Made by a program: the position numbers and the translations under genes. The notes under the pieces are model-generated. The model did not search any database. It was given only the letters and a program-made list of their open reading frames with translations, and had not been told where the DNA came from. Positions 24,641 through 25,197 of a stretch of DNA of 25,197 nt are shown in pieces (the stretch's first letter is position 1; each line of letters starts with the position of its first letter). This stretch comes from Balneolales bacterium (GTDB lineage Bacteria > Bacteroidota > Rhodothermia > Balneolales > Natronogracilivirgulaceae): assembly GCA_007131535.1 (NCBI GenBank), contig SLQI01000336.1, positions 1 through 25,197 on the forward strand, written 5' to 3'.

Positions 24641-25197
24641 TTACTCATTTGACAAAATGTTCCCGGGCCGTTCACCGGTAAACTCCTCATCATATATAGC
24701 GGCAACCCCATTTACTAATACGTGGACCATCCCTTCAGAAAGTTGATGGGGTTCGGTAAAGGTGGCCTTGTCATTAACCCTCTCCAGGTCAAAGACGGCA
24801 ATATCAGCATAATTTCCTTCACGGATCATGCCCCGGTCAGCAACACCATAAACCCGGGCCGGCATGTGAGTCATACTGTGTATCGCTGTGGCAAGATCCA
24901 CGACTTCTTTTTCAACAACATAGTGTCTCAGTTTTCTGGAGAATGCCCCGTAATTACGCGGATGAGGTACCCCTTCACCCTTTTCCACAAGTCCGCCGTC
25001 AGAAGCGGTCATTGTCCAGGGCTGCTTCATCAGGCGGTTTACATCCCGGGTATGCATATTGAAGGATACTACGCCGGGCGACCCTTCCTTCAATAGTTCG
25101 AGAGCGGTATCAACAGCCGGTAAGTCTCGTTCTTCCGCAATCTCCTCAAGCGTTCTGCCTTCCAATGAGGGATCTTCCCGGAACCTTCGGATTGTCA
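24641..25197 (-). CDS. N-acyl-D-amino-acid deacylase family amidohydrolase, C-terminal part
   Basis: The frame is open to the right edge of the window, so the N-terminus is missing; about 185 residues are seen of a family that usually has 500-600. The visible part has TMTASDGG, holding the catalytic-type aspartate, then GVPHPRNYGAFSRKLRHYV, the signature of the D-aminoacylase group, and the closing RGMIREGNYADIAVFDLERV. The enzyme would remove acyl groups from N-acyl-D-amino acids or related dipeptides. The HxH motif and any signal peptide lie outside the window. This is the third amidohydrolase in the window and is not closely related to the pair at the left end. Confidence 0.87.
   Translation of the reverse strand, partial: TIRRFREDPSLEGRTLEEIAEERDLPAVDTALELLKEGSPGVVSFNMHTRDVNRLMKQPWTMTASDGGLVEKGEGVPHPRNYGAFSRKLRHYVVEKEVVDLATAIHSMTHMPARVYGVADRGMIREGNYADIAVFDLERVNDKATFTEPHQLSEGMVHVLVNGVAAIYDEEFTGERPGNILSNE

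Overview
The window looks like a chromosomal piece of a Balneolota/Rhodothermota-type bacterium (FCB group, near Bacteroidota). Three things suggest this: large exported proteins end in a type IX secretion-style sorting domain with the LNQNYPNPFN signature, an ssb gene lies directly upstream of a gldE-like CNNM/CBS gene on the same strand (an order common in Bacteroidota), and Shine-Dalgarno sites are weak or absent before many genes. The assignment rests on gene content only. No rRNA, tRNA, CRISPR array or recognisable transposase gene was seen.

Layout. Positions 1-2683 (+): two translationally coupled amidohydrolases; the first is cut by the window edge and the second is exported and has lost the HxH metal motif. 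A terminator and a pair of inverted REP-like palindromes follow. Positions 3609-7902 (+): a tight run of ilvD, a PlsC-type acyltransferase with an unassigned C-terminal half, and a GltS-like sodium:solute symporter. Positions 7903-8555: gene-free, with a GC-rich fold-back element.

The core of the window is 8556-21032 (+): a four-gene cassette present twice in tandem. Each copy encodes a VTC-domain (polyphosphate-polymerase-like, triphosphate-tunnel fold) protein, a DUF4956 multi-pass membrane protein, a HlyD/EmrA-like membrane adaptor, and a giant secreted protein (signal peptide, lamin-tail domain, chitobiase C-like domain, CotH kinase, InlB-like repeat, unassigned domain, T9SS sorting domain). 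The copies are old duplicates: DUF4956 is about 85% identical by hand alignment with an invariant 83-residue core, VTC about 74%, and the other two roughly 60-70%. VTC, DUF4956 and CotH are known to co-occur in other bacteria. The HlyD-like partner, the huge T9SS-type CotH and the tandem duplication make this version unusual. A plausible reading is an envelope phosphotransfer system in which CotH modifies surface proteins, but that is inference. In copy 1 a roughly 140-bp hairpin element sits between the VTC and DUF4956 genes; in copy 2 the same gap is 23 bp.

Positions 21210-25197 (-): a cysQ-like phosphatase, gldE-like, ssb, and the C-terminal part of a D-aminoacylase-family amidohydrolase that runs off the right edge. 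A 150-bp inverted repeat lies between the converging second CotH gene and cysQ. The gldE-like gene fits the T9SS sorting domains on the CotH proteins.
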